A stretch of 64,000 nt of DNA, from contig NZ_ALBT01000033.1 in the NCBI RefSeq assembly GCF_000766945.1, positions 1-64,000 of the forward strand, written 5' to 3'. This document shows positions 45,301 to 53,365 of this stretch, piece by piece. The position numbers were made by a program, and so were the translations under genes. Under the pieces are notes generated by a model, which did not search any database, had not been told where the DNA came from, and worked only from the letters and a program-made list of their open reading frames with translations. The DNA is from Cellvibrio mixtus subsp. mixtus J3-8 (GTDB taxonomy: Bacteria; Pseudomonadota; Gammaproteobacteria; Pseudomonadales; Cellvibrionaceae). Numbering within the stretch: the stretch's first letter is position 1; each line of letters begins with the position of its first letter.

Positions 45301-45592
45301 GGCCTATATTGATGCGGGTGACTGGATGGCTTACGCCAATATCACCATCCCGGCCACGGGCAGTTATCGCATTGAATACCGCGTGGCCAGCCCATCGGGA
45401 TCACTGCTCTCGGCTGACCTGAACGCCGGTACCACCCAATTGGGTAATGTCACTATTCCGGCAACGGGGGGCTGGCAAAACTGGACCACCGTAAGCCACA
45501 CGGTAACCCTTACTGCAGGCACCCACAGCTTCGGTGTGTTCGCCCAGCAGGCTGGCTGGAACTTCAACTGGTTCCGCATTACGCGCCTGTAA
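42332..45592 (+). CDS. Secreted GH81 endo-beta-1,3-glucanase with CBM56-like and CBM6 modules
   Basis: The 1086-residue protein has a signal peptide (1-22), then a GH81 catalytic domain (about 40-790) with FDESFGAQQQLNDHHFHYGY, WASGHANFALG and NNNESTSEAANAYG; Glu569 and Glu573 in the last motif correspond to the conserved acidic pair of the family. Ser-rich linkers (SSSVASSTPGSVASSSKSSV and a second near 950) separate a CBM56-like domain (about 855-940, YGHTVLTSTSVRFHANN ... DWVQFGCC) and a C-terminal CBM6 (about 965-1086, VQAEAFTAMSGVQTE ... GWNFNWFRI). It cuts laminarin-type beta-1,3-glucan outside the cell. Poly-Ser linkers are typical of Cellvibrio and Saccharophagus enzymes. Confidence 0.95.
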   Translation: MNRFKRALLLLGALGFAHAGQAAIITYGAGNISDTINTAGWKCTVDYGNWIHNAGVVKPGVSSCNPIGAPTPIYPQEVSPASTKPTMTHRWWGSIPFVGEMKVGVSTDAGYITPDPITARITERGVRLLGIPGGLRTGTNDTIYAIPDPFSEVFDGIAIGNSAYSNLDAFLKDYSDGSVTVQWKSGSTAVMEATFVHGSPYVYFTALQGNLVVRTKSADGGEKGIFYQNGNNLGVWTDVAGNRNAFLITGHDATTFSGVNSNSIGVTNGTKRMTVTWLPQLTGTPSSAMITAFAQYATQQVDKVNINYSVDRATNKVTITHQYQFNGANVTTMAGLLPLHWKNSTQGVTSYKVRSARGVTKFATTSSYSYTIPYVGVLPYFPENIGDYNATQLRALVTEFVNQGTAQWNTAGDTYWAGKNYGKVAELAAIARSIGMTTEANQMIAWLKAELQDWFRANTTGALDTTKYFVYDNNWNTLLGFDESFGAQQQLNDHHFHYGYFVRAAAEICRVDAAWCGSTQYGPMVELLIRDYAAGRNDSQFPYLRNFDPAYGFSWASGHANFALGNNNESTSEAANAYGAIVLYGMITGNNDLVNRGMYLHASSTATYWEYWNNIDRFKGLGGDYDNFSSTYTKPTTSIIWGNGHVFSTWFSGAYAHILGIQGLPLSPLVLHIGQHADYLNNYVALGLSESSNGKPSGLPNGQWRDVWWNIWSMTNGQAAVDDMLAYGLNNLIPEEGETKAHTYHWVYTLKQLGHLATGTGALTANHPAAVAFNKNGVLTYIAYNFSCSAINVAYSDGTGFSVPAKGYALKRTGQSVVSSGAGCTGTSSSVASSTPGSVASSSKSSVASSAVASSAVATPYGHTVLTSTSVRFHANNAAWADIHYTINGGAQQNIRMTHNADNSNTYTVSNIPAGATVRYFFTIAQGAGAIDTDWVQFGCCTGGTSSTPVSSASSSSTPAFTQLVQAEAFTAMSGVQTEATTDTNGGQNVAYIDAGDWMAYANITIPATGSYRIEYRVASPSGSLLSADLNAGTTQLGNVTIPATGGWQNWTTVSHTVTLTAGTHSFGVFAQQAGWNFNWFRITRL

Positions 45593-45636
45593 GTTCGTTT
45601 TCCCACAATAAGTGGGATGCCTGGTTCCAGGTAGAT

Positions 45637-45674
45637 AGCCCCCGGTAGAACTGGTTCTGCCGGGGGCTTTTTTT
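45637..45674 (+). terminator. Intrinsic terminator of GH81 gene
   Basis: A 15-base near-perfect stem (AGCCCCCGGTAGAAC with GTTCTGCCGGGGGCT, one G-T pair) is followed by seven T, 45 bases after the stop. Confidence 0.93.
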
Positions 45675-45820
45675 CAGTACCACTTTTGTCGGTGAGTAGA
45701 AACGACACAGGCGAAATTGTCCGGATGAACATATCTAACTTATTGATATTAATAGTTTTTAAGGGTTCCCACACAGGGTGGTAAAAAGTGATATGCCTCA
45801 GGTTCGAGTAAATTTTCAAG

Positions 45821-45832
45821 GTGGGACGACAC
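45821..45832 (+). promoter_or_regulatory. GTGGGACGACAC motif, copy 2 (upstream of TonB receptor)
   Basis: AAG-GTGGGACGACAC lies 145 bases before the receptor start at 45966. It is identical over 12 bases to the copy at 55101. Confidence 0.6.
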
Positions 45833-45965
45833 TCTGAACGCCACCTGTGATTATCAAATCGCTAGAAAAGCGGTCATGGCCCGGTACGAGGGTGACCTAC
45901 GAGAGAAACCGCTCAATAAAGCGGGCCAGAATAAATTCCATACCAATAAATAAATGGAGAATTCC

Positions 45966-48899
45966 ATGAGTAAGACACTAACCAACAAGCAATCAACCAG
46001 CTTCAGAAGAAAACTCATTGCCACCGCAGTGACTTCTGCCATGCTCGGTGCCAGCAGTTTTGCGCTGGCGCAGGATGATGTGGAAGAAGTTGTTATCACC
46101 GGTATTAAAGCGAGCTTGGCCCGTGCAATGGATATCAAGCGCGATGCCAAGGGTGTTGTTGATGCCATTTCTGCAGAAGACATCGGCAAGTTCCCGGATA
46201 CTAACCTGGCTGAATCGTTACAGCGTATTTCGGGTGTATCGATTGATCGCTCCAACAACGAAGGTAGCAAAATCACGGTTCGTGGTTTTGGGCCAGAATT
46301 TAACCTTGTGACCTTGAATGGTCGTCAAATGCCTACCAACGGAAGTTCACGCTCATTTGAATTCTCCGATTTGGCGGCAGAAAGTGTTAGCGGCGTAGAC
46401 GTATACAAAACATTCAGCGCCGACAAGGTGACTGGTGGTATTGGCTCGTTGGTCAATATTAATACTGCTCGCCCGCTCGACAAACCTGGCATCAATGGAT
46501 CGATTGGTGTTAAAGGGATGATGGACACCACTAATGAAATTGGTGATGACGTAACACCGGAAGTGTCGGGTATTTTCAGTGGCACATTCTTCGATAACAC
46601 CTTTGGTGTGGCAATTTCCGGCTCATATCAAGAGCGTGATAGCCGTTCAGTCAATGCGGATATTGCGAACTGGAGAAACAATCTTAACTACAACCCAAAT
46701 GCCAATGTGGTAGATAACCGTACCGACAAAAGCGGTCCGACTTTTTATCCACGTAACTTCGGTTATGGTATTGATGATATTTCGCGCGAGAGAACGAATG
46801 GTCAAGTAGTGTTGCAGTACGCACCTACAGATACCATCAAGGCAACCCTGGATTACACCTACTCCAAAGTTGATTATCGTGCGCTGAATACCGGTGTAGG
46901 TATTTGGTATAGCGATACTGGTGCTACCTTGACCGAAGGTATTATCGATGAAAACGGTACCTTCGTTCGCGTTACTGAATCCGGTGAAGACTACGCGTCA
47001 AATATTCGTTTGAATACTTCCCAGACTGAAAATAAATCGCTTGGCTTTAATCTTGAGTGGCAAGCTACCGACAGTTTGAAAGTGAACTTCGACGTGCATG
47101 ATTCAGAAGGTGAAAATGGTGGTGTGGGCAGAGGGAATGATGTGTTCCTGATTCTCGGTGCCAAGCAAATCGATAAAAAAACCTACGATGCCACCTCAGG
47201 AAAAGACATTCCAGACATGATTATCGATTTCCTCGATAACGGTGTCGGAATTGTTAATGGCCAACCAACCGGCGCATCCTATGATTCACTGTTCGCGCAG
47301 GCGGGCAAAAATATCAATAAATCCGATGTTACCCAGGTTCAAATTGATGCAGTTTGGGAAACCGGTGATGAAGCTGGTATAACCTCCATCGATTTTGGTG
47401 TGGCTAATACTAAAATTACGAACCGCTGGCGTGCATTTAACACTGGCCAATTACCGCTGGGTTGGTATAGCGGCAATAACGCTCTGTGGGCGACGACTGT
47501 CGATTTTGAAGAGAAGCAACTCACTGGATTAATGCCGTCCTTCTCTGGTGGCGCATCCTCAATTCCTATCTACCACACATGGGATCTGGAAAAGGGTATT
47601 GCGATTGCTGAAGCGCAATGGGCAAACCATGCTGCATCGCCATTACCTTCCTGGGGTACAGCACCGGAAGGTTCAGTAATGAGCCCAAATATGGCCGGCG
47701 CCCCTAATAGTGATCACACCGTTACTGAAGAAACTGCTGCAGCTTATGTGCAGTTTAATATGCAAGGTGAACTCGCTGATATGCCGTTGGATGTTTCAAC
47801 GGGTGTTCGCTATGAGTCGACCGATATTGAATCCAACAGTTATCAGCAAGATCCCACAACCATCATTTGGCAAAATCCTACCGAGTGGGGCATCACTCGC
47901 GCAGCAAATAGTCGTTACACCGCAGAATTTGGTGATTACGATACCTGGTTGCCAAGCCTGGATGCTGCGTTGAATATTACTGATGATGTTGTTGGCCGTT
48001 TCAGTTACAGCCGCTCACTAACACGTCCGCGTTTGGGCGCATTGATTGGTAATACCTCGATTACTGATCGTCCGAAACCAGGCGAAAGAAATGGTAGCAA
48101 GGGTGTACCTGATCTCCTTCCGTATACCGCGGACAACCTGGATATTTCTGCTGAGTGGTATTACGCCGAAGCCAGTTATGTTTCTGTTGGCCTTTTCCAT
48201 AAGCAAGTAGTTAACTTTATTGTGGACGAGTCTGTTCCCGAGCAAGTGTTTGGCCTGCGCGATCCATTACAAGGACCTCGTGCCCAGGCAGCAAGAGCCG
48301 AGCTGGAAGCGGAAGGTTTACCACTCACCGATACCAATGTGTTTAATCGCATTAATGAGATGGCGGGCACTTCAGGTCCAATTGCACAAAGCTCTGCTGA
48401 TCCATTGGCTACCTTCCAAATTTCTACACCTAAAAATATTGAAGACGCGAAGCTGCAAGGTGCAGAGTTTGCAGTTCAACATACTTTCGGTGAATCAGGA
48501 TTTGGTGTAGTTGCGAACGCAACTTTGGTAAGTGGTGATTTGGAAGTTGATAACTCTGCTACTGACTTCCAGTTCGCATTGCCAGGTATGAGTGACTCTG
48601 CCAACTTGATCGGTTTCTACGATAAAAATGGCTTGCAAGCACGTATCGCTTACAACTGGCGTGACACATTCCTGAATGGTATTGGTGAAAACAATACTCC
48701 TCTTTACACGGAGGAATATGGTCAAATTGATATCTCCGTCAGCTACGACTTGCCATTCGTGGAAGGTATGACTGTCTTTGTTGAAGGAATCAACGTTACT
48801 GACGAGTCACAACGTGTTTATGCTCGTTACAAGAACCAGTTTAAATCAGCGTATCAATACGGCGCGCGTTATAACCTGGGTGTTCGTTACAGCTTCTAA
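45966..48899 (+). CDS. TonB-dependent receptor, carbohydrate type
   Basis: The frame opens at 45954, but the ATG at 45966 has GGAG 7 bases upstream, so that is the start (977 residues). A signal peptide ends near ASSFALAQ; the TonB box region EEVVITGIKASLARAMDIKR and plug motifs DIGKFPDTNLAESLQRISGVSIDR and ITVRGFGPEFNLVTLNGRQMP follow. The barrel ends in YNLGVRYSF. This IKASLARA-type N-terminus marks the receptors that accompany glycoside hydrolase loci in Cellvibrio-like and Caulobacter-like bacteria. It probably imports beta-1,3-glucan oligomers produced by GH81. SapC, cupin and halogenase genes follow on the same strand, a recurring set. Confidence 0.93.
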   Translation: MSKTLTNKQSTSFRRKLIATAVTSAMLGASSFALAQDDVEEVVITGIKASLARAMDIKRDAKGVVDAISAEDIGKFPDTNLAESLQRISGVSIDRSNNEGSKITVRGFGPEFNLVTLNGRQMPTNGSSRSFEFSDLAAESVSGVDVYKTFSADKVTGGIGSLVNINTARPLDKPGINGSIGVKGMMDTTNEIGDDVTPEVSGIFSGTFFDNTFGVAISGSYQERDSRSVNADIANWRNNLNYNPNANVVDNRTDKSGPTFYPRNFGYGIDDISRERTNGQVVLQYAPTDTIKATLDYTYSKVDYRALNTGVGIWYSDTGATLTEGIIDENGTFVRVTESGEDYASNIRLNTSQTENKSLGFNLEWQATDSLKVNFDVHDSEGENGGVGRGNDVFLILGAKQIDKKTYDATSGKDIPDMIIDFLDNGVGIVNGQPTGASYDSLFAQAGKNINKSDVTQVQIDAVWETGDEAGITSIDFGVANTKITNRWRAFNTGQLPLGWYSGNNALWATTVDFEEKQLTGLMPSFSGGASSIPIYHTWDLEKGIAIAEAQWANHAASPLPSWGTAPEGSVMSPNMAGAPNSDHTVTEETAAAYVQFNMQGELADMPLDVSTGVRYESTDIESNSYQQDPTTIIWQNPTEWGITRAANSRYTAEFGDYDTWLPSLDAALNITDDVVGRFSYSRSLTRPRLGALIGNTSITDRPKPGERNGSKGVPDLLPYTADNLDISAEWYYAEASYVSVGLFHKQVVNFIVDESVPEQVFGLRDPLQGPRAQAARAELEAEGLPLTDTNVFNRINEMAGTSGPIAQSSADPLATFQISTPKNIEDAKLQGAEFAVQHTFGESGFGVVANATLVSGDLEVDNSATDFQFALPGMSDSANLIGFYDKNGLQARIAYNWRDTFLNGIGENNTPLYTEEYGQIDISVSYDLPFVEGMTVFVEGINVTDESQRVYARYKNQFKSAYQYGARYNLGVRYSF

Positions 48900-49056
48900 T
48901 CACCTTCGGCGATTATGAGACAAGGAAAAGCCGCTTTAAACAGCGGCTTTTTCTTTGCTGGCAGCGGCTAAGCTTTTTATGTGTGTCTCTATAGTAGTGT
49001 TAAAAAAGTGTACTGTCCAAATAGCGTAAAAAAATGATCGTTACGGGGAAATAAGC

Positions 49057-49776
49057 ATGTCTAACAATGCATTACTGAATAATGTAACGCACAAAGATCT
49101 TAAAATTATTACTGCACGTGGCGCTGCCTACGGTGATGATTTGTGGCATGCGACCATCGTGCCGCGTGAGTTTCGTCAGGTTGCGGCTACCTATCCTATT
49201 GTGTTTCGCAAAATAGCAGCGACTAATCAATTTGAAGCTGTTGCCCTGTTTGGTTTTGCAGCAAAAGAAAATTTATTTCTTGATGCAAATAGTTGGCAAG
49301 CTGACTATATACCTCTTTCCGTAGAACGAATTCCTTTTATGATTGGTCAGGCCACAGATCGTATAACGGGTGAGCAACAACCGGTTATTCATATTGACAT
49401 GGAGCATCCGCGCATCAGCTTTTCTGAAGGCACCAGCGTTTTTTTAGAGCATGGTGGTAACACTCCATATCTTGAGCGCATCAATAGCATATTAGCTGAG
49501 TTGATGGGTGGGTTAAATTCAGGTAAGCGTTTTGTTGACATTTTATTGGCTGAAGATTTACTAGAGCCTTTTACATTAAAATTTGCTGTTGATAGCCAGC
49601 ACTCGATTGAGCTAAATGGTTTCTACACAATCAACGAAGATACGTTGCGTTCGTTAAATGGCGAGCAATTATCACGCCTGCACAACCAGAATTTTCTGGA
49701 ATTGATTTACATGGTTATTGCATCGCTATCCAATATCGGAAAATTAATTAGAAAAAAGCAGAATAGTCTCCGTTAG
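49057..49776 (+). CDS. SapC-family protein
   Basis: The 239-residue protein fits the SapC family: PREFRQVAATYPIVFRK, ALFGFAAKENLFL, YIPLSVERIPFMIG, then FVDILLAEDLLEPFTLKF and the C-terminal NEDTLRSLNGEQLSRLH. Despite the name (from an S-layer-linked locus), the biochemical role is not established. No signal peptide is seen. It lies between a TonB receptor and a JmjC-like cupin, a gene set commonly found beside sugar receptors. A weak GGGGAAATA lies before the ATG. Confidence 0.85.
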   Translation: MSNNALLNNVTHKDLKIITARGAAYGDDLWHATIVPREFRQVAATYPIVFRKIAATNQFEAVALFGFAAKENLFLDANSWQADYIPLSVERIPFMIGQATDRITGEQQPVIHIDMEHPRISFSEGTSVFLEHGGNTPYLERINSILAELMGGLNSGKRFVDILLAEDLLEPFTLKFAVDSQHSIELNGFYTINEDTLRSLNGEQLSRLHNQNFLELIYMVIASLSNIGKLIRKKQNSLR

Positions 49777-49792
49777 CGGGAGTGTAAAAATT

Positions 49793-50827
49793 ATGATTGA
49801 TCAGCGGCCCATAAATTCGGTAGCAATTTCCCCGGTTGAAGTTGTTGAAGGTTGTACGCCCGATGCAATTCCGGATTTTGTATTTACCTGTAATAAACCG
49901 CTGCTATTAAAAGGCCTTGTAAAAAAATGGCCGGTCGTTGCCGCCGCAGCGCAATCACCAGAAGCTGTATCTCAATATATCTGCGGTTTTTATAATAATG
50001 AATTGGTGAATGCTGCTATCGGCAACAGCGACAATGATGGAGCCATTTTTTATAACGAAGACCTTAGCGGCTTTACTTATCAACGCCAGCGCACGCGCCT
50101 GGATAATGTGCTGGAACAAATACGCTTATTGGAACGTGCCGGGTCAGCGCAAGCCTATTATGTAGATTCAGCGCCAGTAGAATATTGCCTGCCTGGTTTC
50201 CGGACACACAACGACTTGCATCTGGGTGGATTTAAACCTCGTGTCAGTATCTGGATGGGCAATAAAACCCGCGTATCTGCCCATTATGATATTCCCGATA
50301 ATATCGCGTGCGTTGTTGCTGGCAAACGGCGTTTTACCGTTTTCCCTCCAGAGCAATTGTCCAATTTGTATGTCGGCCCACTTGATTTCAATCCGGCTGG
50401 GCCCGCTATCAGCATGGTGGATTTGAATCAACCGGATTATCAAAAATTTCCGCGTTTTCGCGATGCGCTTGAGCATGCGCAGGTGGCAGAACTGGAGCCC
50501 GGTGATGCAATCTATATTCCCGGCATGTGGTGGCATCATGTTGCAGGATTGGAAATTTTTAATGTATTGATTAATTACTGGTGGAGTGCGTCACCAGAAT
50601 ATTTTGGTTCGCCACTGGATGCCTTTAATCACGCACTGATGAGCATAAAGTCTTTACCGGTAGATCAGCGCAAGAGTTGGCAGAATTTATTTGAATATTA
50701 TATTTTTTCATCAACACCGGAGCAGTTTTCACATATTCCTCCTGAACGAAAAGGTATGTTGGGCGAACTTGATGAAGCAATGGTTCGCCGCATGCGATCC
50801 ATGCTGTTGAACCGATTAAATCGGTGA
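49793..50827 (+). CDS. Cupin-8/JmjC-like Fe(II)/2-oxoglutarate oxygenase family protein
   Basis: The 344-residue protein has the cupin-8 layout: PLLLKGLVKKWPVV at the N-terminus, RVSIWMGNKTRVSAHYDIPDNIACVVAGKRRFTVFPPEQ (with H-x-D iron ligands HYD), and ELEPGDAIYIPGMWWHHVAGLE (distal His). Family relatives hydroxylate protein side chains. It is 16 bases after sapC and 22 before the halogenase gene, so all three are probably co-transcribed. Its substrate here is unknown; a role on the neighbouring receptor or another envelope protein would be speculation. Confidence 0.87.
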   Translation: MIDQRPINSVAISPVEVVEGCTPDAIPDFVFTCNKPLLLKGLVKKWPVVAAAAQSPEAVSQYICGFYNNELVNAAIGNSDNDGAIFYNEDLSGFTYQRQRTRLDNVLEQIRLLERAGSAQAYYVDSAPVEYCLPGFRTHNDLHLGGFKPRVSIWMGNKTRVSAHYDIPDNIACVVAGKRRFTVFPPEQLSNLYVGPLDFNPAGPAISMVDLNQPDYQKFPRFRDALEHAQVAELEPGDAIYIPGMWWHHVAGLEIFNVLINYWWSASPEYFGSPLDAFNHALMSIKSLPVDQRKSWQNLFEYYIFSSTPEQFSHIPPERKGMLGELDEAMVRRMRSMLLNRLNR

Positions 50828-50849
50828 TTTTCTGAGTTAAAAATAATAG

Positions 50850-52370
50850 GTGAAAAAATTGCAGGACAATAACATAAGAAAAATTGCGATTATTGGTGGC
50901 GGCACATCTGGCTGGATGAGTGCAGCAGCGCTGGCGCAAGTACTGCGCGGAAAGTACAGTGAAATAACCCTTATTGAATCCGACGATATTGGCACTGTCG
51001 GCGTGGGCGAAGCAACGGTCCCGCCAATGCATATATTTAATCGCATGCTTGATTTAAATGAAGCCGATTTTATGCGTAAAACCCAGGCAACTTTCAAACT
51101 GGGAATTCAATTTGTAAATTGGGCGCGCTTGGGGGATTCCTATCTACATGGTTTCGGCGATATTGGTAAAGATATCAATGCAATACGTTTTTACCATTAT
51201 TGGTTGAAATTATCGCAGCAGGGATTAGTTGAAGATCTCGATAACTATAAAATTGCCAGTGTTGCAGCATTGCAAGGCAAGTTTATGCTGCCTATCGATC
51301 AGCCTGATTCCCCACTATCAGAAATTGCTTACGCGTTTCATTTTGACGCGGGTTTGTACGCACGCTATTTACGGGAATACGCTGAAGCCCGTGGTGTAAA
51401 ACGCATTGAAGGAAAGGTAATCAACACCCGGCTTTTTGATAACGGTTTTATTGAGGCTGTGACGCTGGAGTCCGGCGAGCAAATTACTGCAGATTTGTTT
51501 ATTGATTGCTCGGGTTTTCGCGGGCTATTGATAGAGGAGGCATTAAAGACCGGTTACGAGGACTGGAGCCATTGGTTGCCTTGTGATCGCGCATGGGCTG
51601 TTGCGACCGAAAATTGCGGTGAGCCAAAACCCTATACAAAAGCAATCGCGCATTCCGCCGGTTGGCAATGGTGTATTCCGTTGCAGCACCGAACGGGTAA
51701 CGGGCATGTTTTTTCCAGTAAATTTATGAGTGAAGATGAAGCGCGCTCGATTCTCATGAATAATCTTGATGGGCAAGCGAAGGGCGAGCCGAGGTTACTG
51801 AAATTCATCACCGGTAAACGCAAAAAAGTTTGGCAAAAAAACTGTGTTGCCATAGGTTTATCGAGCGGATTTATGGAGCCATTGGAATCTACCAGCATTT
51901 ATCTTGTGCAGTCAGCACTGGCGCGACTGGTGACTTTATTTCCTAATAAAAATTTTGATCAGCACACCATTGATGAGTTTAATCGCCAGTCGGATTTTGA
52001 AGTGGAAAGAATTCGCGACTTTCTCATACTTCATTATCATGCTACTAGCCGTAACGATTCGGTGTTCTGGGATTATTGCCGCACAATGGCGATTCCGCCA
52101 ACGTTAACTGAGAAAATTGAATTGTTTAAAAGTAGTGGCCGCGTTTTTCGCACAGCCGCAGAAATGTTCAGTGATCAAAGCTGGATCGCGGTTATGAATG
52201 GCCAGGGTATTTTCCCTGCAACTTATCATCCCTTGGTGGATCGCTTATCCAATGATGATGTCGTAAGGCGAGCGGAAAACATAAAAAAAGTTATTGAAAA
52301 ATCTGTGGCACTCATGCCATCTCATGCTCAATTTATTAATCACTACTGCAAGGCAGGCATACCCGATTAA
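50850..52370 (+). CDS. Tryptophan-halogenase family flavoprotein 1
   Basis: The 506-residue protein has a GTG start. It has the FAD motif IIGGGTSGWMSAAALA, GVGEATVPPMHIFNRML, the Lys in TFKLGIQFVNW at the position of the catalytic Lys of flavin-dependent halogenases, and the diagnostic W-x-W-x-I-P as GWQWCIPLQHRTGNGHVFSS. These features support a flavin-dependent halogenase fold with both key motifs intact. It is the last gene of the receptor-SapC-cupin-halogenase string. Whether it halogenates anything in a polysaccharide locus is unclear; members of this clade have no established substrate as far as I recall. Confidence 0.88.
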   Translation: MKKLQDNNIRKIAIIGGGTSGWMSAAALAQVLRGKYSEITLIESDDIGTVGVGEATVPPMHIFNRMLDLNEADFMRKTQATFKLGIQFVNWARLGDSYLHGFGDIGKDINAIRFYHYWLKLSQQGLVEDLDNYKIASVAALQGKFMLPIDQPDSPLSEIAYAFHFDAGLYARYLREYAEARGVKRIEGKVINTRLFDNGFIEAVTLESGEQITADLFIDCSGFRGLLIEEALKTGYEDWSHWLPCDRAWAVATENCGEPKPYTKAIAHSAGWQWCIPLQHRTGNGHVFSSKFMSEDEARSILMNNLDGQAKGEPRLLKFITGKRKKVWQKNCVAIGLSSGFMEPLESTSIYLVQSALARLVTLFPNKNFDQHTIDEFNRQSDFEVERIRDFLILHYHATSRNDSVFWDYCRTMAIPPTLTEKIELFKSSGRVFRTAAEMFSDQSWIAVMNGQGIFPATYHPLVDRLSNDDVVRRAENIKKVIEKSVALMPSHAQFINHYCKAGIPD

Positions 52371-52382
52371 TCGTTTTTCAAT

Positions 52383-52413
52383 AAAAAAGCCGGATTTTTA
52401 TCCGGCTTTTTTT
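52383..52413 (+). terminator. Intrinsic terminator after halogenase 1
   Basis: AGCCGGAT (52388-52395) pairs with ATCCGGCT (52400-52407), with flanking A- and T-runs extending the stem and giving a 3' T tract. It ends the receptor-SapC-cupin-halogenase unit. Confidence 0.92.
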
Positions 52414-52472
52414 ATGCTTCAAATAATTCCACTGCCCATCGAAATAAAAATATCAGGGACAAATATCATTAA

Positions 52473-52946
52473 TTAAAGGCAAGTATATTTCAGCGGTGGG
52501 TAAGAATACGGGCTTTGCGGTTGTACAGAGTAAGGGCAGCCCTGGCCACAGAATTGGGTCGGGGTGATATTCGGATTTAAATAACCGTTAGGGCCGGTTT
52601 GTACGGTAATAGTTGAACCGGGATAACACGCCTGGGCTTTTGCAACTGGTGCGGTAACATATTTTAAAATCACGGCGCTGTCGCAAGAGCCACTTTGCAC
52701 ATACCCGGGGGCAACCCAGGTAACGCTGCAACTGGGGGCGTAGCGATTATGTTTTTGTTCGCGTGTTGCGATGGAGGTGCCGTTCAAATCGCAAGATGAA
52801 TTTACAATAGCACCGCTTGCGCTGGATACCACACTGGTGGTCACCCAGGTGCAACCGGAAGGTGTGGTCGATTGTGCGTAGCTGCTGGCAGCCATAGTAC
52901 TGATTAATGAAAAACCTATACCCAACATTACTTTTGATAACTTCAT
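52473..52946 (-). CDS. Secreted Cys-rich protein of unknown function
   Basis: The 157-residue protein begins with a clear signal peptide (MKLSKVMLGIGFSLISTMAA, cleavage after SSYAQ or nearby). The mature part has eight cysteines, enough for four disulfides, and is rich in Ser, Thr, Pro and Tyr, ending in PPLKYTCL. No family is recognised. It is the only minus-strand gene inside this stretch of the glucan locus, and a GTGGGACGA motif on its own strand lies about 240 bases upstream, as for the other locus genes. A small carbohydrate-binding or envelope protein is possible. Confidence 0.75.
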   Translation of the reverse strand: MKLSKVMLGIGFSLISTMAASSYAQSTTPSGCTWVTTSVVSSASGAIVNSSCDLNGTSIATREQKHNRYAPSCSVTWVAPGYVQSGSCDSAVILKYVTAPVAKAQACYPGSTITVQTGPNGYLNPNITPTQFCGQGCPYSVQPQSPYSYPPLKYTCL

Positions 52947-53365
52947 ATAAATTCCTATTCATCGTTAGGGTGTTTGTCTGCGCGTGATATCCATTGTCCC
53001 GTGAATACTCGCAGCGATGTGGTGACATCGCACATTGTTATCAGCCTCCTGGCTGATTTTTTGAATCACCGGCTGTTGCCGATTGAACTCAAACGGGTTG
53101 GCTCGCCATTTATTTTAATAATGCTTTACAACCTGACTCTGCCTTGAAGCTGCGCTGATTTTCATCGGTAATTAAAAAAATATCGTCCCACCTTTTGCTT
53201 ATGGAAAAACTGGGCTGCAATACCCCGGTGAGGATGATGATTGATGCGCAATAACGATTTTTTTGCTGCTGGATTAGCGGATAAGTGCGCTGCCACAACA
53301 GCTGGTGCATAATGCGCCCACTACACAGCAGAGCGGCCGGTTAAAAGGCCAACAGGTCAAACAAC
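52947..53365. other. Divergent intergenic region with a regulatory motif copy
   Basis: The spacer between the Cys-rich protein gene and halogenase 2 carries the complement of AAGGTGGGACG at 53184-53194. A 66-codon frame on the minus strand (53110-53310) has no homology or ribosome site and is not called. Nothing else was recognised. Confidence 0.5.
53184..53194 (-). promoter_or_regulatory. AAGGTGGGACG motif, copy 3 (minus strand)
   Basis: On the minus strand the sequence reads AAAAGGTGGGACGATA, matching copies at 45821 and 55101. Its orientation agrees with the gene for the Cys-rich secreted protein (start 52946, 238 bases away). Confidence 0.55.

Larger units (their letters stand above)
45593..45965. 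other. Intergenic region, GH81 to second TonB receptor
   Basis: It contains a small hairpin TCCCAC/GTGGGA (45601-45617), the GH81 terminator, and a GTGGGACGACAC motif copy at 45821. TTCCCACA occurs at 45766. No gene was seen. The promoter of the receptor is expected in the last 150 bases. Confidence 0.5.

Noticed and set aside
53110-53310. 66-codon minus-strand ORF
   Set aside because: No ribosome site, no homology, and it spans the regulatory motif; treated as chance.
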